This document shows, in pieces, positions 53,401-60,771 of a DNA stretch of 64,000 bases. Each line of letters opens with the position of its first letter. Position 1 is the stretch's first letter. A program made the position numbers and the translations under genes. The DNA is from an uncultured Prevotellaceae bacterium (GTDB taxonomy: Bacteria > Bacteroidota > Bacteroidia > Bacteroidales > Bacteroidaceae), in assembly GCA_900318815.1 (NCBI GenBank), contig ONMA01000021.1, positions 1 to 64,000 of the forward strand, written 5' to 3'. The notes beneath the pieces were generated by a model, which saw only the letters and a program-made list of their open reading frames with translations, was not told where the DNA came from and searched no databases.

Positions 53401-54165
53401 AAATTCGAATAACTGCCCACCAAACTGTCCTAACAACCAATTTACCTTTTCAAGCATTTCTTTTGCTTGTTTATTCATCGGCTGTTTCTTAAATACCTTC
53501 ACGATGACGCTCTTATTGAAGTCTTCATCTATCAGGCATTGGTTGAGAAATATGTCTAATCCGTATGGATCGCTGACTGTATCAATCACCAAATGCGTGT
53601 TGTCATCAGGTAGCAATTCTAAGGCTTTATGCTCAGTGAATACATATAGAGTATTAAAGTTCTCAACCGGCAATTTAATAGAATAAAAATAATTCTCTCC
53701 CACTTGCAACTGTTCTGCCATGTAGGTAGGCATCGCCTCACTACGTTCCTCAATGTTTTCCTGTCCCAATTTCTCTATATAATCTTCTTTTGCAAGAGGG
53801 AGAAGCGACCTGAAACCATCACAAACCAATATCAACCTATTTTTGAAAAAATCTGGTTGTATGTAGCTAATTAGGTAGCTAAACTGAGCAAAGGAAAGAA
53901 TTGTATATTCTGTTTCTGGATTACCTAATGCCGTGTTTAGGGCAGAGAATACTCCAGCAAACCATGTCGGAGTAAACAATTCTTTATTCCCGTTCTTTGC
54001 AAAGGTACTTTTGTCAACAATGTACTTATCAAAGACTTTCAAGTTTACATATTGCTCTATGCCAATGAACACATATATAGGATTTGCGTTTCCTTTTGCT
54101 TTATTATCAAACAGAGACTTGACATAAGCAGTTAGTCTTTCTTTTATAGTTTGCAGATTTTTCAT
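50458..54165 (-). CDS. Large RecQ-like DEAD/DEAH helicase with unknown flanking domains
   Basis: 1235 residues. Residues 1-300 have no recognised motif. The helicase core (about 300-680) has Walker A LFLTAPTGAGKSLLFQLPAF, motif Ia VVSPLIALMKDQVEQI, motif II VIDEAHLITTWGRDFR, motif III MVAVTATA, motif IV region VKTIVYAPYRKHID, motif V STKAFGMGVDIPDIQLVYHH and motif VI DYVQEVGRAARK. This order and the FGMGVD/QE-GRA wording are RecQ-like, but the zinc-binding and HRDC parts of RecQ are not evident. The last 550 residues are unassigned. The coding region is A/T-richer than its neighbours and lies alone between 77-bp direct repeats, as in a mobile defence island. A single-gene antiphage role is possible but unproven. 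Confidence 0.85.
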   Translation of the reverse strand: MKNLQTIKERLTAYVKSLFDNKAKGNANPIYVFIGIEQYVNLKVFDKYIVDKSTFAKNGNKELFTPTWFAGVFSALNTALGNPETEYTILSFAQFSYLISYIQPDFFKNRLILVCDGFRSLLPLAKEDYIEKLGQENIEERSEAMPTYMAEQLQVGENYFYSIKLPVENFNTLYVFTEHKALELLPDDNTHLVIDTVSDPYGLDIFLNQCLIDEDFNKSVIVKVFKKQPMNKQAKEMLEKVNWLLGQFGGQLFEFDEKEVKQELNPSEETTALLHQYWGEKASFRELRVYKNPDYSKEIISISQGLIVETIINEYEKAKAGEEFKDLFLTAPTGAGKSLLFQLPAFYVSQNNDVTIVVSPLIALMKDQVEQIRQERGFQKVFFLNSELSLIDRDRVIEDCQNGEIDVLYLSPELLLSYDITYFIGKTRKLGLLVIDEAHLITTWGRDFRVDYWFLGQHVNKIRKNTDYRFPMVAVTATAIYGGDNDMVFDSVNSLYMHDPHLFIGEVKRNNITFVIDNHEKYKSNYDSEKEKETVKFVEDIAEVGVKTIVYAPYRKHIDNLIQRLEADGKEGVAVAYHSGLTPDNKNLAYSSFKDNEAKVMISTKAFGMGVDIPDIQLVYHHAPSGLLPDYVQEVGRAARKPEINGFAALSYALEDQRYSKILHGISALRHFQIREVLNKINKMFVANDKKRNMLVSADDFGYIFDNTVDYDQKVMTSLMMIEKDYLAKYRFNVLIARPKKLFVKVFCRVNRFGLNMLKQKYAGSYKPLSVNGEYTIAELDLDRIWKKSFSDKSFPMIKREFYEGSLFQDEYVECKPQIKVSFSLDIDFKQANRVLVEMLDTIQTTLANLAGHYFSSDELETALETRIKKKETREKLVKFLLATYSGRLSGPNQVDNDAFLQRRRNARQEEQYRVLNSQYANNFAKLKRRMQRLFEGVADNTASVFTSNGSEYLLNYIRLGSLMEILGIGTYESRGGDKPMIFIRINDPRRILRDATDTNYRNSLLTNIERRHKSSSDIFDHFFLHSFENEDRWNFIEDFFLGESNDELFAKYPGGERNHIDIVSYVKGHMGESYQESSKSMNKGKNGISTFEPKEGKNYYSNDLLTIDGLTRRVGKWLIEAPMELDKVRRKFNLSIDKEIYTVLMSKLRNYHFPYYRDTVGLKLKIEFPGYDQPVMASVPYQNEPVKFYTWWRKNEDKVAMSKKELIELLIKVNEMNPNALVKKHREMLAKLKS

Positions 54166-54696
54166 ACTATCGGTGATATTACTATAACATTAATGGTATC
54201 CATAGGGTTCTTTCATTTACCTGCCTCTTACTGCCATTTTGACAATGTGCCAATTGTAAGCATCAGTAATTGAGACTGTTATAAACACACTACGTCACGC
54301 CTTCACCCCGTGTGGGCGTCTTTGAGCCGCCCCACATCCAGATTCTGTTGTCACATTTTACTTTTTTAGGGGGGGGGAGACTCAATTCACGAGGTGCAAC
54401 ACTCCCCCAAATGCACTGCAAATGTACAGAAAATCTTCGAATTGGCAAAAATTCCACGCTGCTTTTTCGCGGTTTTTCACCTCTCTCACACTCATACATC
54501 ATATTCCACCATAGACAACAGGACCACGTTCGTTCGGATTCCCAAATCCGAACGCCGCGAATATAAGCATCTCCAGATGCGCTTACTTTCCATTGTCAGA
54601 GCTTTTGTTTCGCATTAGAAATGCTTATACTCACGGCAGTCGGATTCCTGCATTATCAAGCGGCAGAGCCGAGCGAGGAAATCCGGCTGAACGGGG
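54166..54696. other. Intergenic region upstream of the helicase
   Basis: No gene supported. It contains a 9-G run (54369-54377), GTGTGGGCGTC-type short palindromes and the first copy of repeat family 4 (54527-54695). Confidence 0.6.
54527..54695 (+). repeat. CGTTCG/GCATCTCC element (family 4), copy 1
   Basis: CGTTCGTTCGGATTCCCAAA opens; CCGCGAATATAAGCATCTCC pairs with the later GAAATGCTTATACTCACGGC; CTGAACGG closes. Longer than copy 3 by an inserted CTGCATTATCAAGCGGCAGA-type segment. Confidence 0.8.
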
Positions 54697-54773
54697 CTTC
54701 ACTCTATCTTCCTGCCTCTGTAATAGGCATCGAAGGCATCCTGGGCATAGCCGTTGCCCTTGTATTCGAAGCT
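54697..54773. repeat. Right 77-bp direct repeat flanking the helicase
   Basis: Matches 50196-50272 with two mismatches and forms the 3' end of the intact DKNYY gene. Confidence 0.88.
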
Positions 54774-55223
54774 CGAGGCTACCGCACCGTTCACCTTCTC
54801 GCCGTAATAGAACACGTTGAAGGCATCCTTGGCGTAGCCGCCGCCCAACTCCTTGAACGAGTTGGCCACGGCATCAATCTTCTTGTCGCCATAGTACACG
54901 TTCCACTTCGTCTTGAAGTACCCTCTCTGCGGCATCGGCCTGTCGTCACGGTCATCATGGTGGCGCCAGGTGTCATGCTTCTTCAGCCGGAACGTGGCCG
55001 GATCCACGAACTCCAGTACCCGTCCGTTCAGATACACATTGTTGCAGTCCTTGGCGTAGCCGCATCCTAAGTCCACGAAACTGCGCGCATCGGCTTGCGC
55101 CACCTGCTCATGGCCGAAATACACTCTGCCCCGTTCGGTCTCATACCGCTGACCGTAGGCCGTCGCACTCCACACCATTACCATTACTATCAGTAATCTG
55201 CGAATCATCATCATCTGTTTCAT
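54699..55223 (-). CDS. Secreted DKNYY-family repeat protein
   Basis: 174 residues. Signal peptide MKQMMMIRRLLIVMVMVWSA, then repeated units with the pattern D-x-x-SF-x-x-LG-GYAKD-x-x-NVYY-G: ADARSFVDLGCGYAKDCNNV, AVANSFKELGGGYAKDAFNV and SSFEYKGNGYAQDAFDAYYR. This repeat marks the DKNYY family of periplasmic or surface proteins, with no known activity. Its 3' end is duplicated at 50196, the far side of the helicase gene. Confidence 0.85.
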   Translation of the reverse strand: MKQMMMIRRLLIVMVMVWSATAYGQRYETERGRVYFGHEQVAQADARSFVDLGCGYAKDCNNVYLNGRVLEFVDPATFRLKKHDTWRHHDDRDDRPMPQRGYFKTKWNVYYGDKKIDAVANSFKELGGGYAKDAFNVFYYGEKVNGAVASSFEYKGNGYAQDAFDAYYRGRKIE

Positions 55224-55252
55224 AGTCTTTCTGTTTTATTGGTTGTTGAGTG

Positions 55253-55284
55253 CAAAGATACACCATTTTCCCGTAACTGCCAAA
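55253..55284 (-). promoter_or_regulatory. Promoter of the DKNYY gene
   Basis: On the minus strand TTTG (55281-55284), 20 bases, TATCTTTG (55253-55260). Confidence 0.8.
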
Positions 55285-55375
55285 TGGAAAATCCCTATTC
55301 CTTGAAAGGGAATGTCCTAAATCCTGTTCATTCGAATTTATTGACTCGAAACTGAGGTCTGAAACTAATTCCCGT

Positions 55376-55402
55376 CGCTCGACCTTTGGTCGCTTTGCTC
55401 GC
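55376..55402. repeat. CGCTCG...CGCTTTGC short repeat, isolated copy
   Basis: CGCTCGACCTTTGGTCGCTT, related to the copies at 17956, 34517 and 34544. GACC-TTT-GGTC is a palindrome. Confidence 0.55.
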
Positions 55403-55447
55403 AAAGAATGCCCGTAATTGTTCCGTAATTTTTCTATGCTGCGCCTG

Positions 55448-55505
55448 TCGTTCGTTCGGATTTCCAAATCCGAACGCCGCGAATATAAGCATCTCCAGAT
55501 GCGCC
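55448..55505 (+). repeat. Family 4 element, truncated copy 2
   Basis: First 58 bases only, from TCGTTCGTTCGGATTTCCAA to CATCTCCAGATGCGC. Confidence 0.8.
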
Positions 55506-55702
55506 GTGCGTTCGGTTTTCTTCGCTCGGCTTTGCCGCTCATAAAACGGTAGTGGCTCACACGTCTAAGGTGTGAGCCACATTTTAACCTTTTATAGTGT
55601 TAATGGCGCGACAAAGGCATCCATCAGCACTTTTTACACCGCAAAATTAGTTCTTTTATTCCAATCGACAAAACAAATTACAATTTTTCTTTTAAGATTT
55701 AA

Positions 55703-55843
55703 CCCGTTCGTTCGGATTTCCAAATCCGAACGCCGCGAATATAAGCATCTCCAGATGCGCTTACCTTCCATTGTCAGTTCTTTTGTTTCGCATTGGAAAT
55801 GCTTATACTCGCGGCAGTCGGATTGGGAAATCCGACTGAACGG
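55703..55843 (+). repeat. Family 4 element, copy 3
   Basis: Complete 141-bp form with palindromic ends: CGTTCGGATTTCCAAATCCG at the left and CAGTCGGATTGGGAAATCCG at the right, and the internal GCGAATATAAGCAT/ATGCTTATACTCGC pair. Confidence 0.82.
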
Positions 55844-55892
55844 GACGGTGTCCGACTGAACGGTGACTGAACGGTGACTGAACGTTTCTTTA

Positions 55893-56082
55893 GAGGTTCA
55901 TGCAATAGTCCTGCCGACTCAAAACATGCTTCTTGCTATGAGGAACTATATGGGATGCTATCTGCAAATACTATCCTTTCGCTTTACCGACCTTGGTCAG
56001 CAAATCTGTCAACCATCGTCGGCATATCTGCTGACGATGGTCGGCAAAGGGGAACGATACTATTCTTTTATTAGAATAATAA
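55893..56082 (+). repeat. About 190-bp structured repeat (family 2), copy B
   Basis: Inverted counterpart of 16568-16753, sharing the palindromic core and flanks. Confidence 0.8.
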
Positions 56083-56127
56083 GTACACTATTTTTCGAAT
56101 AAAAAATCTATGGAACCGTAATATAGA

Positions 56128-56298
56128 TTACTTCTCCGATTGCTTTGCCTTTCCAAAAGTGAAGAGACCGACTACCGCAGCGATTGCCCCTATTGCAGTT
56201 GCTATTGCTGCTGTATTTGAGCCTACATATATTGCATAACACAATACACCTCCAAGAACAATAACACAGAGGAAAGCGAGAAGCGTAGAGAACACCAT
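56128..56298 (-). CDS. Small membrane protein (56 aa)
   Basis: MVFSTLLAFLCVIVLGGVLC, a short polar turn, then AAIATAIGAIAAVVGLFTFG and the basic tail KAKQSEK: two membrane helices. Its ATG overlaps the stop of the preceding small gene (TGATG). Function unknown; size and layout could fit a small effector or a type I toxin-like peptide, but nothing specific supports that. Confidence 0.65.
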   Translation of the reverse strand: MVFSTLLAFLCVIVLGGVLCYAIYVGSNTAAIATAIGAIAAVVGLFTFGKAKQSEK

Positions 56299-56456
56299 CA
56301 GCCTTCTCTTTCATATTTCTGTATAGCTGTTAAGATGTCACCACCAACATTCTCCCAGTCTTTGCGTATTGAATCGGAGTCGCTTGGAATGTTTATCTCC
56401 ATCGGATTGTCACCCATGCCAAATAAATACAGAAGGGTCTTGATCATTACACTCAT
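56298..56456 (-). CDS. Small soluble protein (52 aa) preceding the membrane peptide
   Basis: MSVMIKTLLYLFGMGDNPME, then INIPSDSDSIRKDWENVGGD and ILTAIQKYEREG. A TATCTTTG box lies at about 56484-56491 (minus strand), 28 bases upstream of the chosen ATG. Stop and start overlap with the next gene, so the two are translated together. Not recognised. Confidence 0.6.
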   Translation of the reverse strand: MSVMIKTLLYLFGMGDNPMEINIPSDSDSIRKDWENVGGDILTAIQKYEREG

Positions 56457-56590
56457 ATTATTGCCAATTTGCTTATAACCATACAAAGATAAACTGAAAA
56501 TTCCAATTCCAACTTATATCACATACAAAATTAAACGTATTTCACATTGCTTAACAATGTATTGCTAAGTAATTACAGTGCAATCAGTAT

Positions 56591-56752
56591 ATGAAAGTGT
56601 GTCATCATTAACCACAACGGATTTCACGGATTAAACGGATTTCACGGATTAAACGGATTTTATAAGTTGCTGATGATCAGTTGAACTTAAATCCGTTTAA
56701 TCCGTGAAATCCGTTGTTTTTAAATAAATCTTGTATTTTGACACACTTTCAT
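56591..56752. repeat. Hairpin repeat family 1, copy C, with extended 14-bp arms
   Basis: The core (56610-56722) is the AACCACAACGGATTTCACGG family with an internal duplication of the GGATTTCACGGATTAAAC unit. Around it ATGAAAGTGTGTCA (56591-56604) and TGACACACTTTCAT (56739-56752) pair perfectly. It follows the xylanase stop codon on the minus strand and may terminate it. Confidence 0.8.
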
Positions 56753-56769
56753 CGCCTTCAGCGTCTTAG

Positions 56770-59103
56770 TTACTTCACTACCTTCTTACCGTTGACGATG
56801 TAGATGCCGGAGGGGAGGTCGTTGAGCGAGGTGGCGGGCAGGCGCATGCCATTGATGCTGTAGATGGCCTTCGGGGCATTGTCAAGGCCGTCGGCCTCAG
56901 TTCCGTCGATGCCGCTATAGAGCACGCCGCCGAGTCCGCGCACGAAGCCGGCATAGACATGCTTGCGGTAGTAGTTCAGGTCCCAGATGCCGACGGGCGT
57001 GTTGGCACGCCATCCACTGTTGACGGGCGAGTCGGTGGGACACCACTGGCAGATACCCCACTGCTGTGCGGGAGGCACAAGACGCAGGAACTCCTTGATG
57101 ATCCACTCGTAGTAGTTGGCCATGTTCTTGTGCTGGGTCTCGGTCATCTGGGCGGTAGGCACATCCTGACCATTGGCATTGACATAGCCCATGTCGAGCT
57201 CGCTCACACGGACATACTTGCCCGTAGCGGCCATGAGCCTGAACATGGTGGTGATGGCATTCTTCTTGCTGTTCTGCGTGCCGCTGTTCTCATAGTAGGA
57301 GATGTGCATCTGCGTACCAATGCCGTCAATCTTGGTGACTCCGTCGGCCTCCCACTTCTTAATCCAGTTGATGAGCGACTTGAGTTTCTTGTTCTGGTCC
57401 CAGTCGGACTCGAGGTTGTAGTCGTTGATGAAGAGCACGACATCCTCGGGGCCATACTTGCGGGCCAGGCGGCAAGCCTGACGCACGTACTCCAGGTCGC
57501 CCATGAAGTCCTGCCAGTAGAAGGCATCGCCGCCCACGTCCCACGTGCCGTTGGGGTTATATCCCTGAGAGTGCTGCAGGGTGTAGTTGCCCTGGCCGTC
57601 GTTGCCGCCACCGGAGATAGCCTCGTTGACCAAGTCCCATGCCTTGACCTTGCCGCCACAGGCAGTCATCATGCCCTTGATCCACTTGTCCATGGCATAG
57701 ACCAGTGTGTCGTGACGCTCCTGCTGCGACAGGGGGACGGTGGTGGGCACATAGATGTAGGAAAGGCCGTCGACGATGGTGGGGGCGCCGATGCTGCCGC
57801 CATATTCCTTGACCCTGAACGAACTGACATCGGTTCCTTCAAAATCGCCGTTCTTGAGCTTCTCCACACCGCCAATCTTCAGGCTCACGTTGTCGAAGTA
57901 GTAATTGTTCTCCTCGGCCAGCTCGCTGAGGTTGAAGGCGATGCTCTGCCCTGCTGCGCTGAACTTGCCGCTCACGGTGACGGTCTTCCACTCGGTAGTG
58001 AAGTTGATGTTGCCCAAAGCCTCGTAGTGTACGTAGGAACCCGGGGCGTTGTGAATCTGGGTCGATGCGAAGGCGGGCTTGTCGGCACGCACCTCGGCAG
58101 AGAACACGAAGCTTGCCCCGTTGGCAAACGAGCCGGGCACCAGCCACAGCTGGTTGTCCCAGGCCTCCGAATGCCTTGCGGTGGCATGGGCCTTGATGCA
58201 GCGACGCTCATCATGGATGGTCTTGCCCTTCTTCTGTGCCTCGAACTTGATTTCCTTGATGTAGACATCGCCCACGTAGTTGGGAACATGCAGCAGCAGG
58301 AAACTGCTCTCCATGGTGGGGGTGAGGAGAACTTCCACATCCTTCCACTCGGTGGTGAAGGGCACGCTGACATTGGCACCGCCGCCCCAGTCGCCGAGAT
58401 GGCCGCTCAGGGTGCCAGCCTTGGAGCCTCTTACGGTCATCGTCATCTTGTAGGTCTTGCCTTTCTGGGTGATGATGTCCGACATGGCCACAAACTGCAC
58501 CTGCCAGGAATATTGCTTGGTGGTGGTCACCTTGAGTCCGTTGGTGGCATCGAAGGTGATGGAATAGCCGAATTCGGCTTCGGAGGCCTTCCAACCCACA
58601 CTCTGCGAGGTGCGGAAGTCCTTATTGGCAATCACGTCCCAGACATCGACGTCGCCATCAGTGAGTTCGGGTGCAGGCTTGTCGGCAAGCAGTTTCTTCA
58701 GCCAGCCGATAGGCTGCTGTGAGTGCCAGGCAAGGGTGTGACCATAGACGTTGAGTCCGGCCTGAGTGGCTGTGTTCACATAGTTCTTCACGGTGTTGAA
58801 GTTCATGTTGCCATTGCCATCCACACAGCTGGCCATCTTCATGGCATTGCCTGCCACAGTCTCGGAGAAGTTCTTGTTGGTCATGTTCCTGACCAAGGAG
58901 TTGTTGAGGTAGTCGTTGACGGTAGTACCGGCACCAAGCTTGAAATGGGGGTACTTCGAGTAGTCGATGTACTCCTTGAGCGCATGGAACTCGTCCAAGT
59001 AACGATAGTTAGCATCGTTGGGCTTGCCCAACTCGAACCTTTCCTGTGCCAGGGCCGGAGCCGACATACAGGCTGAGAGCAATAATAAGTATAATTTCTT
59101 CAT
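56770..59103 (-). CDS. Secreted GH10 endo-beta-1,4-xylanase with CBMs inserted in the barrel
   Basis: 777 residues. Signal peptide 1-19. The GH10 barrel starts at about 35-140 (ETVAGNAMKMASCVDGNGNM, GHTLAWHSQQP). It is interrupted by two CBM4/22-like jelly rolls (about 150-290 and 295-415: each ends in VGDVYIKEIKFE or YYFDNVSLKIGG). It resumes at about 440-735 with WDLVNEAI (Glu494, acid/base), FINDYNLESD, IGTQMHIS and VSELDMGY (Glu635, nucleophile). The C-terminal tail IYSINGMRLPA to GIYIVNGKKVVK is a type IX-like sorting tail. This split-barrel form is known from rumen and gut Bacteroidetes xylanases. It cuts internal xylan bonds outside the cell. Confidence 0.93.
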   Translation of the reverse strand: MKKLYLLLLSACMSAPALAQERFELGKPNDANYRYLDEFHALKEYIDYSKYPHFKLGAGTTVNDYLNNSLVRNMTNKNFSETVAGNAMKMASCVDGNGNMNFNTVKNYVNTATQAGLNVYGHTLAWHSQQPIGWLKKLLADKPAPELTDGDVDVWDVIANKDFRTSQSVGWKASEAEFGYSITFDATNGLKVTTTKQYSWQVQFVAMSDIITQKGKTYKMTMTVRGSKAGTLSGHLGDWGGGANVSVPFTTEWKDVEVLLTPTMESSFLLLHVPNYVGDVYIKEIKFEAQKKGKTIHDERRCIKAHATARHSEAWDNQLWLVPGSFANGASFVFSAEVRADKPAFASTQIHNAPGSYVHYEALGNINFTTEWKTVTVSGKFSAAGQSIAFNLSELAEENNYYFDNVSLKIGGVEKLKNGDFEGTDVSSFRVKEYGGSIGAPTIVDGLSYIYVPTTVPLSQQERHDTLVYAMDKWIKGMMTACGGKVKAWDLVNEAISGGGNDGQGNYTLQHSQGYNPNGTWDVGGDAFYWQDFMGDLEYVRQACRLARKYGPEDVVLFINDYNLESDWDQNKKLKSLINWIKKWEADGVTKIDGIGTQMHISYYENSGTQNSKKNAITTMFRLMAATGKYVRVSELDMGYVNANGQDVPTAQMTETQHKNMANYYEWIIKEFLRLVPPAQQWGICQWCPTDSPVNSGWRANTPVGIWDLNYYRKHVYAGFVRGLGGVLYSGIDGTEADGLDNAPKAIYSINGMRLPATSLNDLPSGIYIVNGKKVVK

Positions 59104-59149
59104 AATGGATTGTGAATTGAAACGATAAAAGATTCTGTTGGATTCTGAA

Positions 59150-59184
59150 ACTCCCCCGACAGTCGTGCTGGCTATCGGGGGAGT
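59150..59184. terminator. Hairpin between nuoN and the xylanase gene
   Basis: ACTCCCCCGACAG and CTATCGGGGGAGT form a 13-bp stem with one wobble. It probably ends the nuo transcript on the minus strand, or attenuates read-through into the xylanase gene. Confidence 0.65.
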
Positions 59185-59245
59185 ATCTCATGTAAATGCT
59201 ATAGTTGCATCATTATCTGCCTAACGGGTACACCCCATACAGCTG

Positions 59246-60751
59246 TTACAGGGCAGCGGCGGCAATCCATTCGTAGACGCAGGAGGCAACGCCAAGGAGG
59301 CAGATGCCTGCGGTGCAGATGGCCAGCGAGAGCTTGGTGGCAACGTCCATCGAGAAGGTGGGCAGGGGGTTGTCCTCCTTAATGATGTACATGGCCTTGA
59401 CGATGAGCAGATAGTAGTACAGGCTTATCACCGTGTTCACCAAGGCTACCAGCACCACGAAGTAGGGCCAGAAAGGCATGGAGTTGTGACCGTTGACTGC
59501 GGCAAGGAACACGAAGAACTTCGAGAACATGCCGGCAAACGGGGGAATGCCTGCCAAGGAGAACAGGGCCAGCGTCATCAACAGAGCCAGCTTCGGGTTG
59601 CTCTTGTAGAGACCATTGTAAGCCGTCATCTGGGTGCTGCCGCCATTGTGCTCCACGGCACTGATCACGGTAAAGACGGCCATGTTGGCAGCCACGTAGA
59701 CCAGCACGTAGAAAGTCAGGGCAGAGGCTCCGGCATGGGCATCGGCTCCAATCACGGCCAGCATGATGTAGCCGGCCTGGGAGATACTGGAGAAGGCCAT
59801 GAATCGCTTCAGCTCCGACTGACGGATGGCGAAGAGGTTGGCCACGGTGATGGAGAGCATGATGACAATCCACAGCATCGGGTTCCAGAGATCGACCATT
59901 GCACCGAAGACCTTCGTGAGGATGATGCACAGCGTAAGGGCTGCCGCACCCTTGGAGACCACGCTCAGATAGCCCGTGACGGGTGTCGGGGCACCCTGAT
60001 AGGTATCAGCCGTCCAGAAGTGGAAGGGCACTAATGAAATCTTGAAGCCCAGTCCGCTGAAGAAGAACACAAGACCCATGATGGTGAGGGGCTTCACGCT
60101 GAGTACCTCGGCCACGTTGTCGAAGTAGAGGCTGCCCGCAGCGGCATAGATGAACGAGATGCCGAAGAGCATGACGCCACTGCTGAACGTAGCCACGAGG
60201 ATGTACTTGGCGGCACCCTCGGCGCTGTTCTTGCGGTTCTTGTCGAAGGCCACCATGCAGGCCATGGGTACTGAAGCCATCTCAAGACCGAGGAAGAACA
60301 TGAGGAACGAGCCGGAAGACATCATCATGTACATGCCGAGAAGCGTAGAGAGCACCAGCATGAAGTATTCACCGGAGATATAAGCCCCCCTTTCAGCCCC
60401 CGAGGGGGCTACATTAGACTTGCTGGCTATAGAAGCCCCCTCGGGGGCAGTATGGGGGGCCATCAGCCACGTCTTCGACATAATGACAACGATAAGCGTA
60501 CCTGCAGTCAGGATAACCTTCATCACGTTGACCATCTGCGAGGTGACATAGATACCGCCGAAAGCCTCCGATGGCTCCATCGTGCCAAACAGCAGAACAG
60601 TCTGCATGACAAGGGAACCCACGGTAACCACCCACAGGCGGTCGGTCTTATGCTCGTTCTTCGTCAGGAAGAAGTCTGCAAAAAATACTACTAATAGCTC
60701 AAGGATGAGAAAAGCCTCGGGCATCATATTCAGAAATTGTCCGTAATTCAT
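59246..60751 (-). CDS. nuoN: NADH-quinone oxidoreductase subunit N
   Basis: 501 residues, about 13-14 membrane helices, with LGLEMASVPMACMVAFDKNR (TM5 Glu and following Lys region), KISLVPFHFWTADTYQGAPT and GIPPFAGMFSKFFVFLAAVN as conserved proton-channel blocks. Residues about 98-125 (APHTAPEGASIASKSNVAPS, then GAERGAY) are a hydrophilic insert encoded by a C/G-rich palindrome. The insert lies between helices, where it may be tolerated. Last gene of nuoLMN; 20 bases after nuoM. Confidence 0.95.
   Translation of the reverse strand: MNYGQFLNMMPEAFLILELLVVFFADFFLTKNEHKTDRLWVVTVGSLVMQTVLLFGTMEPSEAFGGIYVTSQMVNVMKVILTAGTLIVVIMSKTWLMAPHTAPEGASIASKSNVAPSGAERGAYISGEYFMLVLSTLLGMYMMMSSGSFLMFFLGLEMASVPMACMVAFDKNRKNSAEGAAKYILVATFSSGVMLFGISFIYAAAGSLYFDNVAEVLSVKPLTIMGLVFFFSGLGFKISLVPFHFWTADTYQGAPTPVTGYLSVVSKGAAALTLCIILTKVFGAMVDLWNPMLWIVIMLSITVANLFAIRQSELKRFMAFSSISQAGYIMLAVIGADAHAGASALTFYVLVYVAANMAVFTVISAVEHNGGSTQMTAYNGLYKSNPKLALLMTLALFSLAGIPPFAGMFSKFFVFLAAVNGHNSMPFWPYFVVLVALVNTVISLYYYLLIVKAMYIIKEDNPLPTFSMDVATKLSLAICTAGICLLGVASCVYEWIAAAAL
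60385..60463. repeat. C/G-rich palindromic element (family 3) in frame inside nuoN
   Basis: GCCCCCC-TTTCA-GCCCCCGAGGGGGC at the left and GCCCCCTCGGGGGC-AGTAT-GGGGGGC at the right form a near-symmetrical pair around 24 central bases. Related to the copies at 17875 and 32905. Confidence 0.8.
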
Positions 60752-60771
60752 ATCTTTTTTCCTCCTTTACT

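Larger units (their letters stand above)
55285..56127. other. Repeat-dense intergenic region
   Basis: About 840 bases without a supported gene: short repeat (55376), two family 4 copies (55448-55505, 55703-55843), three tandem TGACTGAACGG units (about 55851-55884), a CACACGTC/AAGGTGTG hairpin (about 55557-55580) and family 2 copy B (55893-56082). Confidence 0.7.

Noticed and set aside
54290..54502. 70-codon minus-strand frame containing the G run
   Set aside because: No recognisable protein features; composition driven by the poly-G/poly-C tract.
55141..55560. 139-codon minus-strand frame upstream of the DKNYY gene
   Set aside because: It runs through repeat family 4 and the DKNYY promoter and overlaps that gene's start.
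56959..58722. 587-codon open frame antisense to the xylanase
   Set aside because: Overlaps a clear GH10 enzyme; no domain of its own.
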